Shown here piece by piece: positions 42,701 through 45,156 of a stretch of DNA of 45,156 nt. This DNA comes from a virus. Position 1 is the first letter of the stretch. Each line of letters starts with the position of its first letter. The position numbers were made by a program, and so were the translations under genes. The notes beneath the pieces were generated by a model. That model did not search any database. It had not been told where the DNA came from and saw only the letters and a list, made by a program, of their open reading frames with translations. The DNA lies in the IMG/VR virus record IMGVR_UViG_3300006754_006523, positions 1 through 45,156 of that record; one strand, written 5' to 3'.

Positions 42701-45156
42701 AAAGCCCTCCTTCCATAAGATTCAGAGGAACGCGAAGAAGCGCGTCGTTATTACGGGCTCCTTCGTTGCTCCCCCCGCCGCAACAGATCAGCCTCTTTCC
42801 ACCGGATCGAGTTATGACAATCTTTTTGTGCAGCACCCAGTTCCCCGCGCAGATAGGAATTACGCCTGGATAACAGCATCGATGTTTCCTCATGCTGCCT
42901 TTTATGGGTACGACCAAAAGGTTTTGCCCTTTAGTGGTTCCACCAAAGTTTATGAGTTAGCAAGAGCAATTGTTACAGGCCCCAGCGGCTCGTCCGGGTC
43001 TTCTTATGTAACCGCCTCGTACCCGTTTGGCACCGGCTCAGACGTAGACAAGTCCACTTATGCACCGTCCGTTGAGCCTCCCTATACCACGTTGTATGTA
43101 AGTGGTAATATCAACTTCGCCGGCTTCGCGTATGATGAATATGCTACCCGCTATGTTAATTTAGAGACTCATACCTTAGAGCCTCCGATATATATGCCCA
43201 ACAATCACTCCTATTTGATGTCAGGAAGTGGTGAGGATGCTTTTGCGGAAACCTCTCTTTATAAAGCAGGAGGCCCCGGCGCTTGGAGAGAAATGGCCGC
43301 ACGTAACGGAACAACCCTCCCCTCCAGCAACGCTGCCTTTACCGTGGCTTGGTGGCAAAAATTTGATTTGACAGGAAGTACGGGAATCGTGAACCAGGAT
43401 GACGACCCTGGCGCCGACCTAGATTATATGACTCCATGGCAATGGACAAACCGATGGGGCACATCTTCGAGGCGTAGATTTTGGTTCAAGTGGTATGGAG
43501 GTCTGGCCGTACCCTATTTCTTTATAGATGGACCGTACGCTTCGCTGGGTGTCGGCGACGGAGAAATTCGGCCCACCAGCGCCATCAACTACTTGCGCTC
43601 GGGCCTATGGTATCATCTCGCTGCTACCTTTGATGGTATCGACCCCGACGGCGCCAATACCGAAGATCATATGAAAATATATATTAATGGCCGCGCCATA
43701 ACAACAACAGTGGAAGAGGAATTGAAGGCGCCCTATGGTATTGATGGCCCCCTTTGGATTGGCGGGTCCAGACATAACTGCCACCCCTTTGTAGGAAATT
43801 TAGATGAAATGCAGGTCTATAATCGCGACCTGTCGGCCCCTGAGATCCGAGATCTCTTTGAGCGCGCCGGCACAAACTTCTTTGGCGCCCCAAACCTCAA
43901 AGACAGTATGATGTCATGGTGGAGATTCGGCACCACTCCTGGCGACAGTGTCTCCGTAATCCAAGACACGATTAGGAATAATGACGCCATACAGTACTAT
44001 ACTAGTGGCGTAGTCTCAATTTCGGATGCCGTCCCCGCCTCTGGATCCGATGGCGCGCAGGGGAATTTGGACGTTTCCGTGGTGACTCCCACGGGCCCTG
44101 GTTCATATAATGCTAGCGCCTCCTATGGTCTGTATGCTATCACCGGCGCATTTTGGAGTAATTCATCTATCACTTTCAATCAGACAATGCTAAACCTTAA
44201 CGGGCCATATCAGCATCCCAGCTGGAAGCAGATTCGCACAGGCGAACACCCCGTCGCTCGAAAGATGAGAGAAACTAATCGCATCTCGGTATCTGATCGG
44301 CCGCCTATGGTTGCAATATATCGCGCTGGCGCTGCTGATCCAATTAATGTCGTCCGCGCGAAGAAACCTCAGGGATTTACCGATTATGTTGAATCGCCGG
44401 TCGTCAGTCGTTATAAGCCACTGGTAGCGGCCTTTGAGGACTTATCTGAAAGTCCAGTCCCCGGCACCCGCGTTCAAATGAAGGTGGCGTGGGGAAACAA
44501 TATTACTTATTTTACCCATAATGGGCTCAATAGCCGCCTCAACTTAGAAGTGGATCCCGCCGAAGAACAGGCGTATAACGGCGTCCGACAATTCATCAAT
44601 AGCGAGAGTGAGAATCTGGGGGCCTATGTCTCTTACGGAGAACAAATATATCCAGCTGAAGCGAATGCATACAGGCAACAAGTGCGCTCGCGACTACATT
44701 ATAAAATCGACAATATATGGGCCAACAACAGAGCTGATCGGACATATCCTGTGACAAATTCACAGGGGTATTGGGACAATATCGGCCGCGCCCAAGATGG
44801 TGGGCCTGAGTCCCCTTGGCCACTTGACACTCCTATGTATATTACGTCTACTACATCATCGACCGGGTATCGTCCGAGCTATGTTACGGCCTTCTCTTTC
44901 CTCAACTCCGGAGGCGGCTTCGTTCGATCTACCGCTTCTGTTTTTCTTTCAGGAGGCCTGGGCCCCGATGGCATCTCCTTCTATGGCGGCTTTAGTAACA
45001 CGGGAATGCTACCCGGGAATTTTGCATCGAATATGCATAATTCCGTTGGTAGTGGAACTGGCTCCGGCGGCGGCGAGCTTCAAAACACTTATAATTTCTG
45101 GATGAGAAAGCCCGGGCCAACAGCGCGCGTAGCCGGCACCACGGACTCCCTAGGCG
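36777..45156 (+). CDS. Giant LamG-domain tail protein, open at the window's right edge
   Basis: An unbroken frame of at least 2,793 codons, checked codon by codon from the ATG at 36777 to the last base; the true end lies beyond. AGGA precedes the ATG. At least three laminin-G/concanavalin-type domains are visible near residues 178-352 (WMKKDAWTG, AWHHYALTF, LDEFRYWK), 1621-1774 (VSMWIYAD, WNHIAFV, WYINGVD) and 2188-2362 (WYHLAATFDG, YINGRAI, LDEMQVYNRDL); a fourth, weaker one lies near 672-885. Between them lie non-LamG blocks: a helical one around residues 560-610 (YIYKSKGTEKAFRNLIRAFG) and a block with QGPFTEKFVGGREHRH near 1405. LamG domains bind glycans, so this is a likely host-binding fibre or baseplate appendage. 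Confidence 0.8.
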   Translation, partial: MSFKNLFDKAEARTTLANQSAQEVGSAIESEAFQTQDIIKEERFIPAVDYSSASSFARYGSAEMYYRDSIDRIIQQYPYDGSLRERLQWENDSTEIDLYLYDNLYPRSTGYILLSADGWGAQTSAADGYGLPTSPEYIYLKGGPHANPNGMEKLHLQFTGSNYYDTGSNRGSNLKYDLSGSGVTVEFWMKKDAWTGNTTKEVVLDVWNGNTIGNGDYGRLRVALDSAADGGAPFLVTLKSGSKGVIDQSVGSSVTVADEAWHHYALTFMSSETGIDTRLYVDGNLNQKTKLGSDALNQVTGALQGNIGALVTTTAGGGAQYAGKLSASLDEFRYWKTKRTGRDVGRFWFTQVGGGTNDDPMPFEDTTVTANTDLGVYYKFNEGITGVTATDSNILDYSGRVTNGAWTGYSSSSRNTGSAIISSSAAIKEFQDPIIYPFHPEVASLRTSLIQSGSEHDADNTAMMYSTIPSWITEDDFESGEHVRKLTQILSSYFDTLHLQAESLNKLKDIDYVSGSNKPTVYGHRLLSSHGLVTPDLFVDASVLEKLGDRSEDRVFEKSLSELKNLIYQNIYNNLSYIYKSKGTEKAFRNLIRAFGVDDDLIKINMYANNVEFDFTTNRKNKAIAKKYVNFNTISNSDASVFQLRNPGDTANTTGFISSSTNLTGGYAVTLESEVYFPKKFSRSDDWYTDTNIISSSLFGVHATTTQPTDTPGSEPAQTDTTIPVDNATNFQVYAVRDSVDSPNIQFILTGSDGGYVPRLTSSLFLDVYNNNQWNVAVKIRPQRYPWVAQVSDASNAGYFVEFEGVHVEAGIILNSFNVTGTIAGGVSGLPAFMSGSRRVFLGSNKTNVTGATLQRSDTKIGSCRLWLDNLTTEEMQAHALDPQNYGRTNSGMYAFPFQSSASYGDIPACDTLLLNWNFNQNTGSNADGGFRVADLSSGSASRSGSAGWLSNLLYMQHPGSGSEFEASSTSVTDKDFVITSKQNLPEALESSDMITVLSQQDDVEFTIDSRPTNYFLAFEKSMQQAISEEMINYFASLSDLNTLIGAPVNLYRPHYKGLNFVKQQFFETVSNDEIDFEKFFEYYKWIDDALSTFLAQLAPVSLDFDPNIRTLIESHILERSKYQHKFPFLAKSEPDISGTIGTIASPITVNSIINDAQGTGIESAHAPTKRVTGMPNTSLLNSWKYDHAPLPTASWVDGARPQQDAGSLAWWQNRAVRGGDAELMVLNATGGMPSGALADRQVLLNAINASNSRTLNRPYKFSGGGSVVLGGVAQHINKRKDFVYDATTPMGPVVGTSSVPQNIMVAVSGDVEQLINTSDVYFPSQKSRLGFGINPSINIGNTSSVQFYSDYPIVGDGATLAPFSLYSSSIDDELATEMSAFTGSTIITNMHADLASTRTDIPMQGPFTEKFVGGREHRHIRLNEFSSKNPAFNGLDTRENRPEGFRVMMGYELTGATGTTSPWKSTPGRLQVVGPQYPEIDTAAGISNLSDRPKANLSRVEYAKRPVNIKNIKMTTGSLSQSMSGTIDHNRIGNYSKNYEVIQTAGRSQNDPFFQDQSFDFALYPETLATRGRFPLENPRHGALYFADGTNSTYADGTLVGSGTFLDTIMGGAEAALKPHAVSMWIYADSSGTDDNVFFSVAENAVSTGRYFRIFNVQSDPYLYAWLGTDAVCQSTTGQFQQDAWNHIAFVTSGGVDHGGDLSTYWYINGVDATNSSTAGTPKAITADQKMWLGVYGYNMAYDFYPGYVCDFAIWEACLSPDNVQEIYNKGRRWDLESSTISNQLALWSSFGSSNLSSDWRRNPNGNSPAGFNGGKYGGGNNTWRVGGSEEYRELSGALNLMWTGGQTQVLSGNLDYAIPARTGSDSNQSIIVNRFNAPGGWDVSSQGYMDPAHEEYSVYNALPFRNRHVINYGVSGSASAPPSGSTIIVQDQIDRPRGLDQLWTLHTGRYGADAAFGEVTLAEVQQNANLTVTKPSFHKIQRNAKKRVVITGSFVAPPAATDQPLSTGSSYDNLFVQHPVPRADRNYAWITASMFPHAAFYGYDQKVLPFSGSTKVYELARAIVTGPSGSSGSSYVTASYPFGTGSDVDKSTYAPSVEPPYTTLYVSGNINFAGFAYDEYATRYVNLETHTLEPPIYMPNNHSYLMSGSGEDAFAETSLYKAGGPGAWREMAARNGTTLPSSNAAFTVAWWQKFDLTGSTGIVNQDDDPGADLDYMTPWQWTNRWGTSSRRRFWFKWYGGLAVPYFFIDGPYASLGVGDGEIRPTSAINYLRSGLWYHLAATFDGIDPDGANTEDHMKIYINGRAITTTVEEELKAPYGIDGPLWIGGSRHNCHPFVGNLDEMQVYNRDLSAPEIRDLFERAGTNFFGAPNLKDSMMSWWRFGTTPGDSVSVIQDTIRNNDAIQYYTSGVVSISDAVPASGSDGAQGNLDVSVVTPTGPGSYNASASYGLYAITGAFWSNSSITFNQTMLNLNGPYQHPSWKQIRTGEHPVARKMRETNRISVSDRPPMVAIYRAGAADPINVVRAKKPQGFTDYVESPVVSRYKPLVAAFEDLSESPVPGTRVQMKVAWGNNITYFTHNGLNSRLNLEVDPAEEQAYNGVRQFINSESENLGAYVSYGEQIYPAEANAYRQQVRSRLHYKIDNIWANNRADRTYPVTNSQGYWDNIGRAQDGGPESPWPLDTPMYITSTTSSTGYRPSYVTAFSFLNSGGGFVRSTASVFLSGGLGPDGISFYGGFSNTGMLPGNFASNMHNSVGSGTGSGGGELQNTYNFWMRKPGPTARVAGTTDSLG

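Noticed and set aside
40459-45105. Several plus-strand frames of 70-135 residues (for example 40459-40779, 41374-41781 and 44797-45105)
   Set aside because: They are in another frame of the LamG giant gene, which I read through without a stop; none has a domain or ribosome binding site.
1-45156. tRNA genes, CRISPR arrays, insertion sequences
   Set aside because: No cloverleaf-like segments, regular repeat-spacer pattern or transposase motifs were seen; gaps between genes are too short for most of them.

Overview
The window reads as part of the genome of a large contractile-tailed (T4-like, myovirus-type) phage, most likely from a marine or other aquatic setting. Evidence: every supported gene is on the + strand; genes are packed end to end with 1-38 base overlaps or gaps under about 85 bases; and the right half carries a T4 gp55-type late sigma factor, a gp25-type baseplate wedge protein, a gp6-type (baseplate J family) wedge protein, a baseplate/lysozyme protein and very large tail proteins. 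No tRNA, CRISPR array or transposase was recognised. The ISC-type scaffold protein keeps the HscA-recognition motif, which points to a host with an ISC/HscA system, such as a proteobacterium (inference).

Layout. 1-183: the 3' end of an upstream gene. 193-6423: a run of translationally coupled glycosyltransferases with one small HAD protein. 6460-12569: sugar-building genes behind a strong candidate promoter: a NeuB-SAF-cupin fusion, a short coiled-coil protein, an FKBP prolyl isomerase, a thiamine-diphosphate enzyme of the acetolactate-synthase family, an epimerase and a sugar C-methyltransferase. 12652-16972: a small regulon headed by a ribbon-helix-helix protein with a palindrome in its own leader, then an unknown protein, a radical SAM/SPASM enzyme, an A-type Fe-S carrier, an IscU scaffold, a second candidate promoter, an Fe-S/PLP-type sugar 3-dehydrase (RfbH/E1 family) and a ferredoxin. 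16969-22464: an RmlB-like 4,6-dehydratase, a B12-type radical SAM enzyme, a GDP-fucose synthase homologue, a sulfotransferase and GDP-mannose 4,6-dehydratase. 22461-24373: small regulatory or unknown genes around the late sigma factor. 24376-45156: tail and baseplate genes, ending in a LamG-containing gene of at least 2,793 codons that is still open at the right edge.

How it may work together (inference). The left half makes and transfers unusual sugars: Gmd and Fcl give a GDP-fucose-type sugar; a 4,6-dehydratase, the RfbH-type 3-dehydrase and the thiamine enzyme could give a 3,6-dideoxy, possibly two-carbon-branched sugar; NeuB gives a nonulosonic-type acid; the C-methyltransferase and sulfotransferase decorate. 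Products could alter the host surface glycan or decorate virion proteins. The most unusual part is the Fe-S block: the phage appears to carry its own cluster scaffold, carrier and ferredoxin directly beside three predicted Fe-S enzymes (two radical SAM proteins and the dehydrase). No nucleotidyltransferase was seen, so activated sugars must come from the host or from genes outside the window.

Limits: all functions are from reading motifs and family resemblance, with no database search. There is no stretch longer than 300 bases without a gene.
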